From NCBI GenBank assembly GCA_964572965.1, contig CAZNHL010000030.1, forward strand, positions 1 through 47,534: DNA of 47,534 bases, given 5' to 3'. Source of the stretch: CAZNHL01 sp964572965. Lineage in GTDB: Bacteria > Bacteroidota > Bacteroidia > Cytophagales > UBA9547. This document shows, piece by piece, positions 26,511 to 35,800 of the stretch. Numbering within the stretch: position 1 is the stretch's first letter; every line of letters begins with the position of its first letter. Position numbers and translations under genes: made by a program. Under the pieces are notes generated by a model. It worked only from the letters and a program-made list of their open reading frames with translations, was not told the origin of the DNA and did no database searches.

Positions 26511-26630
26511 TGTTTTATTTTTTTAGGTTAAAATTCATTTAAAAATTGCCTGTATAAAAATATACTCAAATAATAAGGCTTGTATAAATTACGATTTTTG
26601 ATTTTTAAATCTGCTTTTTACCCTGAAAAA

Positions 26631-27134
26631 TCACGCTTTTTTATTTGCTCGGATCATCTCGCCATAATTCTGACCTAGCAACATTGCCTCAATGGTTTGT
26701 GCAATACGTTTACTTTTTGTTTCTATTGTTTTTGCCGACTCTATCCAGTTCGAAAAATACATCTGGTGTGAGTTGGGCATTTTTTTAAACCTTTCCAACG
26801 CAATCGGGTCATCTTCCAGGCACATCATAAGCTCATCCGAAACTGTTCTTATGGTCGGATCAAATTCCAGTTCAACAGAAAGTGTAGCGCCTTTGGCTTT
26901 ACGAATGCCTTTCCGCATTTCTGCATTGATTCCAAGAATAAAGTTGCCTTCACCCATAGGCATCAGTGCAACACAATTGATGGAAAAATTATCCAGTTTG
27001 CCTTTTACCCTGAATGACTTTTTAAAGCCGGGCTTTAATTGCTGGGCAATATCGGCCGGAACTTCAATATAAGTCCAGCCGGTTTTTTCGCCCTGTTCGT
27101 TAAACTGGTGTATGATTGTTTTAAACTGAACCAC
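26631..27134 (-). CDS. DUF1905/YdeI-OmdA-like protein
   Basis: 167 residues. The N-terminal half (about 1-90; GWTYIEVPADIAQQL, VKGKLDNFSINCVALMPMGEGNFILGINAEMRKGI) is a DUF1905 beta barrel; the C-terminal half (DELMMCLEDDPIALERFKKMPNS, YFSNWIESAKTIETKSKRIAQTIEAML) matches the helical YdeI/OmdA segment. Such proteins are linked to cationic peptide or bacteriocin protection in some bacteria, but the biochemical role is not settled. Cytosolic. Single gene. Confidence 0.83.
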   Translation of the reverse strand: MVQFKTIIHQFNEQGEKTGWTYIEVPADIAQQLKPGFKKSFRVKGKLDNFSINCVALMPMGEGNFILGINAEMRKGIRKAKGATLSVELEFDPTIRTVSDELMMCLEDDPIALERFKKMPNSHQMYFSNWIESAKTIETKSKRIAQTIEAMLLGQNYGEMIRANKKA

Positions 27135-27721
27135 TTGATCTTAATGTTCTTTTGCGTGTCCTCTAATGATTTTATTGGTTGTCTATTGGCCTGAATTCGG
27201 TTTAAGGTGTGATTAGACAAAAAGTAAAAGAACAAAAAAATACAGATATGTCTATGTTAAACTATTGTAATTCGATGTGATATTATTTTATATAGCTTTG
27301 AGTTAAAGAAAACTTATCCCGAACTGAGGTTATTAGAAAGCTATCTGCGCATACTTTTTCACATCCAACACAGCTCCACAGTACACACCAAAAAGTGCTA
27401 AAACCCTTGTTGTTGTAGAGAGTAATATTAAATGCCTCAAAAAATCCAAAAATCGGATTGTAAATTTCTATACATAGATACTTAACACAAATAATAATTA
27501 TCTAATTTTTTAAAGAATGAGAAAAACAATACAAAATCAGCCTTTGGATTGCTATTGGCAACAGGCGGAGTGGTAAAGGGTATTAAAAAGTAAGCGTTTC
27601 TTTTTAAAGGATTTTAAAACCGCAAGGCTTAACAGCCTTGCGGTTTGTTTGTGGTGTAAAACGATAATTTACAGGAAAGAAAATTGTAAGTTGCACTTTG
27701 GATTTTAGAGATAAAGAAATA
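27135..27721. other. Long spacer with an orphan terminator and a possible broken mini-gene
   Basis: About 587 bases with no full gene. At 27517 an ATG begins MRKTIQNQ...; adding one A to the run of five at 27521-27525 would shift it into the frame KSAFGLLLATGGVVKGIKK followed by a stop at 27590-27592. Just downstream is a perfect hairpin (27617-27646). So a short plus-strand transcript seems to exist or to have existed here. The rest shows nothing I can name. Confidence 0.4.
27617..27646. terminator. Orphan intrinsic terminator
   Basis: Perfect 12-bp stem AAACCGCAAGGC / GCCTTGCGGTTT with a TTAACA loop. No annotated plus-strand gene ends before it: the S8 gene has its own terminator and the intervening genes are on the minus strand. 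Confidence 0.75.
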
Positions 27722-28741
27722 ATGCCCGAACACAAACAGATAGAAAACAGCAGTAATTTGTATCAATATTCAAGAGAATTGATATTAAACGCCCGTAAAA
27801 AGGTGTACAAAACGGCTCATTCTACAATGGTGGAAACGTATTGGCACATCGGGCAAAAAATTATAGAAGAACAAGGAGGCGAACAATATGCAAAGTATGG
27901 AGAAAGTTTGCTTAAATCAGTTTCGGAACGCTTGCGTGCCGAATTTGGCAAAGGGTTTACCTATGTGAATTTGACCAATATGCGAAAATTCTACCAATTA
28001 TTTCCAAATGTTTACGCACTGCGTAAAGAATTGAGCTGGACACATTATCGTTCACTCATTCGGGTGGAAAATCCCAAAGCAAGGGAACTTTATATGAACG
28101 AAGCTGCCGAGAATGCTTGGGGAACACGCTTTTTGGACGAACAAGTCGATAAGCACTATTACGAACGCTTGATTTCTACCCACAAGGAAACGCTGAACGA
28201 ACTAAGAACAGAAAGCCAACTTTCGGTAAATCCGCAAGATTTCATTTTGAAAGACCCGCTTGTGTTGGATTTTTACGATTTAAAAGAAAATAAAAAATAC
28301 AGCGAAAGCCAAATAGAGCAAGCTATTATTGACAACCTGCAAAAGTTCTTGTTGGAATTAGGCAAAGGCTTTTCTTTTGTTGCACGACAACAACGTATCA
28401 ACACCGAACTTTCGCATTATTACATTGACTTGGTGTTTTACAACTACATTCTTAAATGCTTTGTCCTAATTGATTTGAAAATCGGCAAACTGACACATCA
28501 GGACGTTGGACAAATGGATATGTATGTAAGAATGTATGACGAACTAAAACGTACAGAGGGCGACAACCCGACAATCGGAATTATACTTTGCGAAGAAAAA
28601 GACCGTGCAGAAGTACGCTTTTCAGTGCTTAACGACAACCAAAAACTATTTGCGACCAAATACAAATTGTACATTCCGACAGAAGAAGAACTGATACAGG
28701 AAATTACGCAAATTCGGGAGCAAATGAAACTGAATGAATAA
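27722..28741 (+). CDS. DUF1016/YhcG family PDDEXK nuclease
   Basis: 339 residues. The N-terminal DUF1016 helical domain (YSRELILNARKKVYKTAHS, YWHIGQKIIEEQGG, LTNMRKFYQLFP, LSWTHYRSLIRV) is followed by a PDDEXK-type nuclease domain (FSFVARQQRINTELSHYYIDLVFYN, then CFVLIDLKIGKLTHQDVGQMDMYV: the D...DLK pattern with a Q). Relatives (YhcG/RpnR-like) resolve or cut branched DNA and often sit near restriction-modification or toxin loci; none is visible here. The frame is open 8 codons up to a TTG; the ATG at 27722 is chosen. It lies alone, and its neighbours do not suggest a partner, so it may have been acquired by transfer. Confidence 0.9.
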   Translation: MPEHKQIENSSNLYQYSRELILNARKKVYKTAHSTMVETYWHIGQKIIEEQGGEQYAKYGESLLKSVSERLRAEFGKGFTYVNLTNMRKFYQLFPNVYALRKELSWTHYRSLIRVENPKARELYMNEAAENAWGTRFLDEQVDKHYYERLISTHKETLNELRTESQLSVNPQDFILKDPLVLDFYDLKENKKYSESQIEQAIIDNLQKFLLELGKGFSFVARQQRINTELSHYYIDLVFYNYILKCFVLIDLKIGKLTHQDVGQMDMYVRMYDELKRTEGDNPTIGIILCEEKDRAEVRFSVLNDNQKLFATKYKLYIPTEEELIQEITQIREQMKLNE

Positions 28742-28766
28742 CGTAAGACGACAATACCACTGGCTA

Positions 28767-28795
28767 TAACAGCGACACGATCTGCGGGAGAGAAA
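28767..28795. repeat. Possible third fragment of the ATCTGCG repeat
   Basis: ACGATCTGCGGGAGAGAAAA downstream of the DUF1016 gene resembles the right end of the repeats at 2414 and 4661. Confidence 0.3.
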
Positions 28796-28807
28796 ATCGA
28801 TTATACC

Positions 28808-29170
28808 CTACTTACCTGCCTCTTGCTTCAGCCGTTCGTTTTCTGCCTCTAATAGAGCAACATACTTTTGAAGAGTAGAGTCCTCATAGAAGGTTCCTTG
28901 CTTTTCTGCCTTATTCCCTGCGTGTACATTCTGGTTATTGGAGATATTGAAGATCTGTGAAGCATCAAAGTTAAGGATCTGAGAAGGAGGTACCTCCAGA
29001 ATGTCAGCAAGCTGATACAGACGTTTGATACTTAGTTCCACCTCACCCCGCTCCAGCTTGGCATAGCCCGACAAACTCATCTCAAGACGGGTAGCTACCT
29101 CGTCTCTTGTCAGGTTTTTCAGCTCCCTGAACTTCCTGATGTTTTCTATTGCTTCTAACTCCGGGTGCAT
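28808..29170 (-). CDS. XRE family transcriptional regulator with C-terminal coiled coil
   Basis: 120 residues. HTH (about 8-65): IRKFRELKNLTRDEVATRLEMSLSGYAKLERGEVELSIKRLYQLADILEV is a Cro/cI-type five-helix fold (recognition helix around MSLSGYAKLERG). The tail (QKYVALLEAENERLKQEAG) is a short coiled coil, probably for dimerisation. It is transcribed away from the three-gene operon that starts at 29344 with 173 bases between, so it probably regulates that operon and itself. It faces the DUF1016 gene tail to tail. Confidence 0.88.
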   Translation of the reverse strand: MHPELEAIENIRKFRELKNLTRDEVATRLEMSLSGYAKLERGEVELSIKRLYQLADILEVPPSQILNFDASQIFNISNNQNVHAGNKAEKQGTFYEDSTLQKYVALLEAENERLKQEAGK

Positions 29171-29200
29171 ACAAGTCTATATTAGGTAATAATAACTCTT

Positions 29201-29221
29201 TTAAGGATAAAAAACCCTTAA
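29201..29221. promoter_or_regulatory. Candidate operator between the XRE regulator and the divergent operon
   Basis: Inverted repeat TTAAGG-N9-CCTTAA, in the 173-base divergent spacer and 31 bases upstream of the XRE start. Spacing of about two helical half-turns fits a dimeric XRE protein. Binding is an inference. Confidence 0.35.
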
Positions 29222-29343
29222 TAAGAACACAAAAATAAGACAATATTTTGAAATTTTGCAATCAAGGGAAAGCTATTATACAATATAAAACCAGTATACC
29301 AGCGAGGCTAACAAAAAATAATTTTCAACCTAAAATAAAAACG

Positions 29344-30129
29344 ATGGGCTTAGCAGAGAAGTACTCAAAAGCAATCATTAAAAAGTTTGACCAGATACCA
29401 GTCTATGTACCGGGCGCTGGGGTCGTTAGTCCGGGAGATATTATTTCTTTTGGCACCAATATTATGGGCAATGCCAAAGCTCCTTTAGGGAACTTCACTA
29501 CACATGGAAATATAGGTACTTCTTTCGATATTCAGTACAACCTTCATTCTAGTGCTTATCTGAAGCAGATTAATTATGTAAGTGGTAAATCTGTTTCTAT
29601 CGGAGCTGCTGTGAAAGGAGAATACCCCAATGTGATAGAAGGGGACATTAAGTTCAAATTCGAGTCCGAGAATACATTTTTGATATATGGGAGAAATTCA
29701 GTGGAAACCAGAATAGCTGATTTATTCAAGGTTGAGAATCAGTTGTTGGCTCATAAAGACAAAGAGTCTTGGAGCAAATACTACATTGTTACTGCCGTAG
29801 TAATTTGTGAAAAAGCCCTGATTTATGCTGCCGAGACCAAAGGCGGAGAGTTGATTGTTTCTGTAAAAGGAAATATAGGAATAGGTGAAACTGAACTAAT
29901 AAATATAGAAGCGGAAGTCGATTTTAGTATAAAAAAGGTTCACAATGCAGCCTTTCATACAGATTGGGAAGACAATGTAGTGGTCTTGATGAAACTTGCT
30001 CAGTTTAAGAAAAATGATCTTGTAGGATATAACAAAATGGCAGGTGCAACAGATACCACTACTTATAAGTTGACTGATACTAATCCCACATATATTCTTC
30101 AAGAGCTCAACAAAGGTGACATCTTATAA
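29344..30129 (+). CDS. Cytosolic protein of unknown family; weak gasdermin-N-like pattern
   Basis: 261 residues from the ATG at 29344 (frame open to a TTG at 29248). No signal peptide and no transmembrane helix, unlike the two secreted proteins encoded after it. It is beta-rich: VSPGDIISFG (29-37), APLGNFTTHGNIGTSF (46-61), SGKSVSIGAAVKGEYP (80-95), helix TRIADLFKVENQLLA (122-136), YYIVTAVVICEKALIYAA (146-163), VVVLMKLAQF (212-221). The order - PLG..F, long strands, helix, then YxVTxVV followed by a strand that ends in alternating hydrophobics - is reminiscent of bacterial gasdermins, pore-forming proteins, but the resemblance is faint and none of their acylated N-terminal cysteine is present. 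I do not assign a function. First gene of an operon (21 bases to the next) under a divergent XRE gene. Confidence 0.6.
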   Translation: MGLAEKYSKAIIKKFDQIPVYVPGAGVVSPGDIISFGTNIMGNAKAPLGNFTTHGNIGTSFDIQYNLHSSAYLKQINYVSGKSVSIGAAVKGEYPNVIEGDIKFKFESENTFLIYGRNSVETRIADLFKVENQLLAHKDKESWSKYYIVTAVVICEKALIYAAETKGGELIVSVKGNIGIGETELINIEAEVDFSIKKVHNAAFHTDWEDNVVVLMKLAQFKKNDLVGYNKMAGATDTTTYKLTDTNPTYILQELNKGDIL

Positions 30130-30150
30130 AAAACTAAAACAACAAAAATC

Positions 30151-31251
30151 ATGAAAAAACGACTACTAACCCTACTATGTACAGTAGCAGCACTGGGAGC
30201 CAGTGCCAAAGTAATTACTGTAAGCAATAATGCAAACAGCCCGGGGCAGTACACTAACCTACAGGCAGCCTGTGATGCTGCCAGTGCCGGTGATACTATA
30301 TATGTACATGCATCGGCTACGTCCTATGGTGATGTGAACATTATAAAAAAACTGACACTAATAGGTACATCTAAAAGTAACGAAGCAATAACGATGTTGG
30401 GTAAGATAGACATAAGCTTTAAAACCAATAGTACTACAGAATCCGGCTCAGGAAGTGTTATCAAAGGTTTTAATGCAGGTGTAGTATATTTAAATACAAT
30501 CTCCCCGGGTAGTGGAGCCATCTCTGTATCTGGGATATTGATAGAGAGAAATGTATTATCGGGCATAATATTTAACGCACCAAACTCTTCTAATGGGTTT
30601 GCAGGTTGTGTAATCAGGCATAATATTGTGTGGAATACTAGTATTAGCGCATCTGGTTTTGTAAAAAATGTACAGATTACCAATAATATTGCGAATATCT
30701 CTTTTAATAACTCCAGTGACTGTATTGTTGCCAATAATCTTATTGGTAATCTATTTGCTGATAATTGTATGATAGCAAATAATATTGTTGCGTATTCCGG
30801 AAGTTCTCAGGTTTTTAACGGCAAAGGAAACACTATTAAAAATAATTTGTTTTATAAATCTTGGGATGCTTCTTGGTCGGTTGCTAACCTTGATCCTGCT
30901 AGAAATATCATTGGAGAAAACTTGTTTGCAGACCCTAAGTTTATTAACCCTCCTAAGGACTTATTTTATGGAGTTGCTTTTCCATTGGCTGCTACTAAGC
31001 CCAATAACTACAACCTGAATGTTGAAGAGGGTTCACCCTGCAAAGGTGCCGGCACTGACGGTAAGGATATTGGTATATATGGAGGAAGTACTCCTTGGCC
31101 AGAGAGTGGTTTTGAAGACGTAGGAACAAGATCGCTCCGCTATGCTCCTGTACCCAATATTCCTGTTATGTTAGAAATGGGTATTCTCAATACTTCAGTG
31201 TTGCCTAATGGTACGCTCAATGTAGAGTTTAAAGCAAGAAAACAGGACTAA
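30151..31251 (+). CDS. Secreted right-handed parallel beta-helix protein
   Basis: 366 residues. Signal peptide MKKRLLTLLCTVAALGASA (1-19). The body opens with the pectate-lyase-like entry ...QYTNLQAACDAASAGDTIYVHASATSYGDVNI and then repeats short N-rich rungs (IRHNIVWNTS, ITNNIANISF, VANNLIGNL, IANNIVAYS, IKNNLFYKS), the mark of a parallel beta-helix. It closes with CKGAGTDGKDIGIYGG. Such proteins bind or cleave polysaccharides or act as adhesins; no catalytic set is seen. There is no T9SS tail, so how it leaves the periplasm is open. Middle gene of the operon, 2 bases before the next start. Confidence 0.85.
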   Translation: MKKRLLTLLCTVAALGASAKVITVSNNANSPGQYTNLQAACDAASAGDTIYVHASATSYGDVNIIKKLTLIGTSKSNEAITMLGKIDISFKTNSTTESGSGSVIKGFNAGVVYLNTISPGSGAISVSGILIERNVLSGIIFNAPNSSNGFAGCVIRHNIVWNTSISASGFVKNVQITNNIANISFNNSSDCIVANNLIGNLFADNCMIANNIVAYSGSSQVFNGKGNTIKNNLFYKSWDASWSVANLDPARNIIGENLFADPKFINPPKDLFYGVAFPLAATKPNNYNLNVEEGSPCKGAGTDGKDIGIYGGSTPWPESGFEDVGTRSLRYAPVPNIPVMLEMGILNTSVLPNGTLNVEFKARKQD

Positions 31252-31253
31252 CA

Positions 31254-32684
31254 ATGCTTTGGAAGAAACTACTAATGCTATTGGTACTGTTGAGTACGGG
31301 TGGCTATGCACAAAATCTGGTGTCAGGAGAATATTTCTTCAACACCGACCCTGGCGTAGGCAAAGGCACGGCTTTTATTTTCCCTGAGGGTGCTACTGTA
31401 AACCAAATCATTAATGTGCCTACTGCTTCACTTGCTCCGGGTTTCCATCACTTGTATATCCGAGTGAAAAACATGACAGGAGTATGGAGCCATTATGAGG
31501 GTAGGGCATTTTATATCATACCGCCTGCATTCCAGAACACAACACAGCCCGAACTGGTAAGCGGAGAGTATTTTATAGACACCGACCCCGGAGTTGGCAA
31601 GGGTATTTCTTTTGCTATAGCACAGGGTAATACTGTAAATACGGTATTGAACCTAAATACTGCCGGGCTTAGTTCGGGTTTTCACCATTTGTATGTCCGT
31701 GTAAAAAACACAGCAGGCGTATGGAGCCATTATGAGGGTAGAGCGTTTTATATCATAACGCCTGCATTCCAGAATCAAACACAGCCGGCACTGGTAAGCG
31801 GAGAGTATTTCATTGATACAGACCCGGGCATAGGCAAGGCTACAGCTTTTAGTGTAAAAAAAGGCAATACTGTCAGTGAGACTATCTTTCCTGAGGCAGG
31901 CAGCCTGTCAGCAGGTACACATTACCTGTTCGTGAGGGTAAAAAATGAAAATGGGGTATGGAGCCACTATGAAGGGCGTAAGTTTAGTATCTGTGCCGAT
32001 TTACTTGCCAAGCCTTCCGTGAGTGGTGATACAAGCTACTGTCAGGGCGAAACGATAAGCCTGACAGGTTCAGTTGTTAGTAATGCAACAAGCTACAGAT
32101 GGTCAGGGCCGAACGGTTACACAGCTTCCGGACTAACGCTAACACGCAACAATGCAGTGCTTAATATGTCCGGAGAATATAAGCTAAGTGCCATAAGGAC
32201 AGGAGGAACAGCCTGCGACACCAGTTACACTCTTGTCAATTTAGCAGTTAAGCCAACCTATTCATCAACTAATCCGCAAACAATTTGTGCCGGAGGATCC
32301 TATACAATAGGCAGCAATACGTACACTAAGGCAGGTACTTACATTGACGTACTAAAAGCGGCAAGTGGCTGTGACAGTACCGTAACTACTGTTTTAACAT
32401 TGAGTACTAGCCCTTCATGTAACACAACAGCATTGGAAGATCGTGAAGTATCAGGGAAGCAGCTTTCAATTTATCCGAACCCGGCAACAACTGAGGTATT
32501 TGTTACAAATGCTGATGTGTTAAAGTCTGTTACACTGAAAGACCTGAACGGGAAAGCCATCTATGAAACAAATGTCAATAGTCAGCAGGTTATTATTGAT
32601 ATCAGTACACTTAGTAGCGGTGTCTATCTGGTTGAAGTTTTAACTCCTGCCACAAAACGTGTTGAGCGTATAGTGAAGCAGTAG
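31254..32684 (+). CDS. T9SS cargo with three 79-residue repeats, Ig-like domains and sorting tail
   Basis: 476 residues. Signal peptide MLWKKLLMLLVLLSTGGYA (1-19). Three tandem repeats start at about 22, 101 and 180; each runs LVSGEYFxxTDPGxGK ... FHHLYxRVKNxxGVWSHYEGR. Then an Ig/PKD-like domain (CADLLAKPSVSGDTSYCQG..., about 247-332), a second beta module (TICAGGSYTIGSNTYTKAG...GCDSTVTT, about 335-385), and a type A T9SS tail (LSIYPNPATTEVFV ... RVERIVKQ, 404-476). Probably a surface-exposed or secreted binding protein. It ends the XRE-linked operon and is followed by a strong hairpin. Confidence 0.88.
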   Translation: MLWKKLLMLLVLLSTGGYAQNLVSGEYFFNTDPGVGKGTAFIFPEGATVNQIINVPTASLAPGFHHLYIRVKNMTGVWSHYEGRAFYIIPPAFQNTTQPELVSGEYFIDTDPGVGKGISFAIAQGNTVNTVLNLNTAGLSSGFHHLYVRVKNTAGVWSHYEGRAFYIITPAFQNQTQPALVSGEYFIDTDPGIGKATAFSVKKGNTVSETIFPEAGSLSAGTHYLFVRVKNENGVWSHYEGRKFSICADLLAKPSVSGDTSYCQGETISLTGSVVSNATSYRWSGPNGYTASGLTLTRNNAVLNMSGEYKLSAIRTGGTACDTSYTLVNLAVKPTYSSTNPQTICAGGSYTIGSNTYTKAGTYIDVLKAASGCDSTVTTVLTLSTSPSCNTTALEDREVSGKQLSIYPNPATTEVFVTNADVLKSVTLKDLNGKAIYETNVNSQQVIIDISTLSSGVYLVEVLTPATKRVERIVKQ

Positions 32685-32710
32685 TGTCTGACGAAAGTTA
32701 TATCCTTAAA

Positions 32711-32749
32711 AAAACAAGAAGTGCAGACAGTGTCTGCACTTCTTGTTTT
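32711..32749. terminator. Strong bidirectional terminator between convergent modules
   Basis: Perfect inverted repeat AAAACAAGAAGTGCAGACA / TGTCTGCACTTCTTGTTTT around one G. T runs are present on both strands (T4 plus, T7 minus), so it can end both the plus-strand operon and the minus-strand protease operon. Confidence 0.92.
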
Positions 32750-32754
32750 AACTG

Positions 32755-32812
32755 TTTTCTGATAACACAACGGCTCAAAAATACCGATACAAGCAAGTAT
32801 GGGTTTTCTCCA
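32755..32812 (-). repeat. Cassette-end repeat, copy A (after the M4 protease gene)
   Basis: On the plus strand TTTTCTGATA (32755-32764) is followed by ACACAACGGCTCAAAAATAC and later ACAAGCA and TTTCTCCA. It aligns with copy B at 36357 (26 of 31 bases in the core), and its core matches the last codons of the thiolase gene (17 of 21). It lies between the protease stop codon and a terminator. Confidence 0.65.
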
Positions 32813-35800
32813 TTAATACTTTATAAACTTATGTGTTGAAACAGAATTACCATCTCTGATTGTAAGGAAATATAAACCTTCAGTCAGACTATGCACATTG
32901 ATCTTAATTACTTCATCACCAGTTTTATGAGTCGTACTTTTCAACACAAGCTGCCCTATCTGGTTATAAACTTCAATATCAGCCGAAGTTGTTTTATTAT
33001 CAGAAAGTCTTATTGACAATTCATCTTTTACAGGATTAGGATAAATTGTGGTCTCTCTTGTCTCAATTTTATCGTCAACAAGATCACTGGTAATATCTCT
33101 AAAACCTACTGTATAGTAAACAGGCCACTGGGCATTATCTATAAGTTTAGTCTGAACTTTATTAGAAGAAATTTTATCAGCATTAAGTGTCACATAATTG
33201 ATATCATAATTCCCTCCGCCGTCAATGGTAGTGAAAGCCACTCTGGTATCATTTTTATTGAAACTTGGCCAGCCAATGGTATTGTTAACAGCTATAAGCT
33301 CCAAACTATTTTTTTCTATATCCAGCCCCACTATGCCATATACATCATCATCCTCATCGATGTAGTCGAACGCCAGCACATAAGGTGAGTTTTTGGAGAA
33401 AGTCGGGTTTCCGATACTCTCACCTACATCAAGATTATTGAAAAGTTTTACAATTTCGCCATCTGCAAAATTATTCTGAGACTTATCCCAAACCTTGATA
33501 ATGTTAATGTCCCAGTATTCTATATTACTACCGTTGGTATTTGTAATACGGTTAAAGCAATCATATACCAATGACTCTCCGTCATAAGACCATTCGATAG
33601 CATCAGCATATATAGGGCCTGCCGATTTTACTCCCTGCGTAAAAGTCGGGTTATATAAACTGAACCTTGCCCACTGCGCTTTGTCAAAATCATAAACATA
33701 AATTGACGTGTCTTTGTCATATGTGATTGCAGCTATCCTGTTTCCGTCTTTTGATACTGCAACGCTTGACCAGATAGCCTGATTTTGCAATGTGGTTAAA
33801 TTGAGCGGCTTAGAAGGGTCTGCATTAATAGCATACAGTCTTTTGTCAGTTCCTACAAGCACGCATCCTTCTCCGTCATCAGTAACACTTGGTTTATTAT
33901 AAACTGTTTTTGTCAGCAATGCTTTGAAATTTGTTGCTGTAGGTGACGAGCGATAAAGACCATCTGTATGCGAACCATCAGTGTCATATGACAATAAATA
34001 CTCGACTCCGGGGTTTGTTGGTAAAGTAGAGGTATAGACACCTCCTGTACCATCTGTTATACCCACAGCATCGAAAGCAATGGCGGCCTGTGTCGCTTCA
34101 TTTGAAGAGTTGCCATAAAGGTCTTTGGCGGCCTGAATAACAGCAATCCTCAGATCAATAAATTTTGAACTGGCTGTTAGATATATCGTCAACGCTCTGT
34201 AAAATATGCGTGAAGCATTTCTTTTACTATTTAATGCTATTGCAAATTTGTAAAAAGCCCAGTTAGGGATACCGCTGTTAATATGAACTCCGCCATGGTC
34301 ACCTGTTCCTGTATATTTTTCATTCATATGACGAGGCTGGTAACCATTATCACTCAACGAGTTGCCTCCATTATGCGGATCTGACAAAGAACGTAGTGCA
34401 CCTGAAGTGAAAACATTCGTTTTTACAACATGTTCTCCTATCAGCCAGTTGGTAGAGTCCATCATACAGCCGAATATATCAGCCATAGATTCATTGATAG
34501 CTCCGGACTCGCCTTCATATTTCAGGTTGGCCGTATTTTGAACTACCCCATGTGTCATTTCATGACCGGCTACATCCATCGAACCCGCCAATGGTTTAAA
34601 ACCGACATTGCCATTACCATAAAACATAGCTTTACCATTCCAATAAGCATTGTCTAAGGCAGAGCCGTCTTCATCTACCTGATTAATGACAGAAATAATA
34701 CTTCCCCCATTTCCATCGATAGAGTTTCGCCCATGAGCTATCCTGAAATAGTCATATGCTCTGCCGGCATTATAATGTGCCGAAACAGCGGTCTTATTAG
34801 TCCAGCCATTATTACTGGAAGAGACCATCTGTACTTTAAAATTGTTCCCGAAAGTATTATTGGCATCTAAAGTCATAATAGCGCCATTTTGTGTTGAGAC
34901 ATTGTACATTGGCCTTGATGCATCATAAAGTAAGTAGCCAGACCCCTCCATATATGTATTGATGCTGCGGCTAACATTATTCAAGTCTGTCGCCGTTGCT
35001 GTTCTAGGGCCATCGGCATGGCAGGATTTTTTCAGGCTTTTTATAACTGTACCTGTTCTTGCATCTACAAAATAGTCCCAGTTTTCTAAAAGATTAGGAT
35101 AAATGGAAATATGATATGCCAAAACATAATTTCTGACAGGCTGCTGCACTTCATAGATGACAGTATCCACAACAGGCCCTGTATAATCCAAAAGCTCTTT
35201 TTCTTCTTTCGAAAGCGCTCTGTAAGTAGTTTTTGCAGAAATGTCGCTAATGACAGTAGCCACAGCTTTTTCAGGAGAAACCTGCGGTATAGTATCTACC
35301 GCTTGTGTTATTACATAATAATTCCCGTTAAATGTCTCGGCAATATCAGACCGGTTAAAGTGTACCGAGATCTCAGAATCATAAACCTTCAAGCCTTTGT
35401 ATTTTTGTACAAGACGAACATGTGTTTTACCTATTTCATCTTTTTCCACATGTTTTACATCAAAATCACGCTTCGGATTTGCTATTCTGGTAACACTGCT
35501 TATTGAATTCAGATAATTGTAACAAGCCTGCTTTACATCATCAGGGGAACTTAGCCGTGCTGACACGGTGTTTGTTGGTGTCGAAATAAATATTGGCAGA
35601 CCGCTTTCTTTAGAGTAAACCGTTTCGGTTTCATTGCTTTTTCTTAAACCGGAAGCGGTTGCTGCGGTAATTGAGTTTTTAATGTTGCCATAAGACTTTT
35701 GCTGAGCATTATCTTTTTTTATAAGACTGCCATCAATGGGAATAGCTTTCAACTCTGTCTTATTCAGAACAGTATCTTTATGTTGTTTTACATCAAAAGA

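Noticed and set aside
28750..28790. GGCTATAACAGCG after the DUF1016 gene as an integron attC site.
   Set aside because: The word recalls attC-like ends but no complementary partner arm or second site is visible.
27722..29170. DUF1016 nuclease and XRE gene as a toxin-antitoxin pair.
   Set aside because: They converge tail to tail, do not overlap, and the XRE gene has a clearer link to the divergent operon.
19279..30129. Caspase gene plus gasdermin-like gene as a defence pair.
   Set aside because: They are 7 kb apart, on opposite strands, in different operons, and the caspase is exported while the other protein is cytosolic. Nothing links them.
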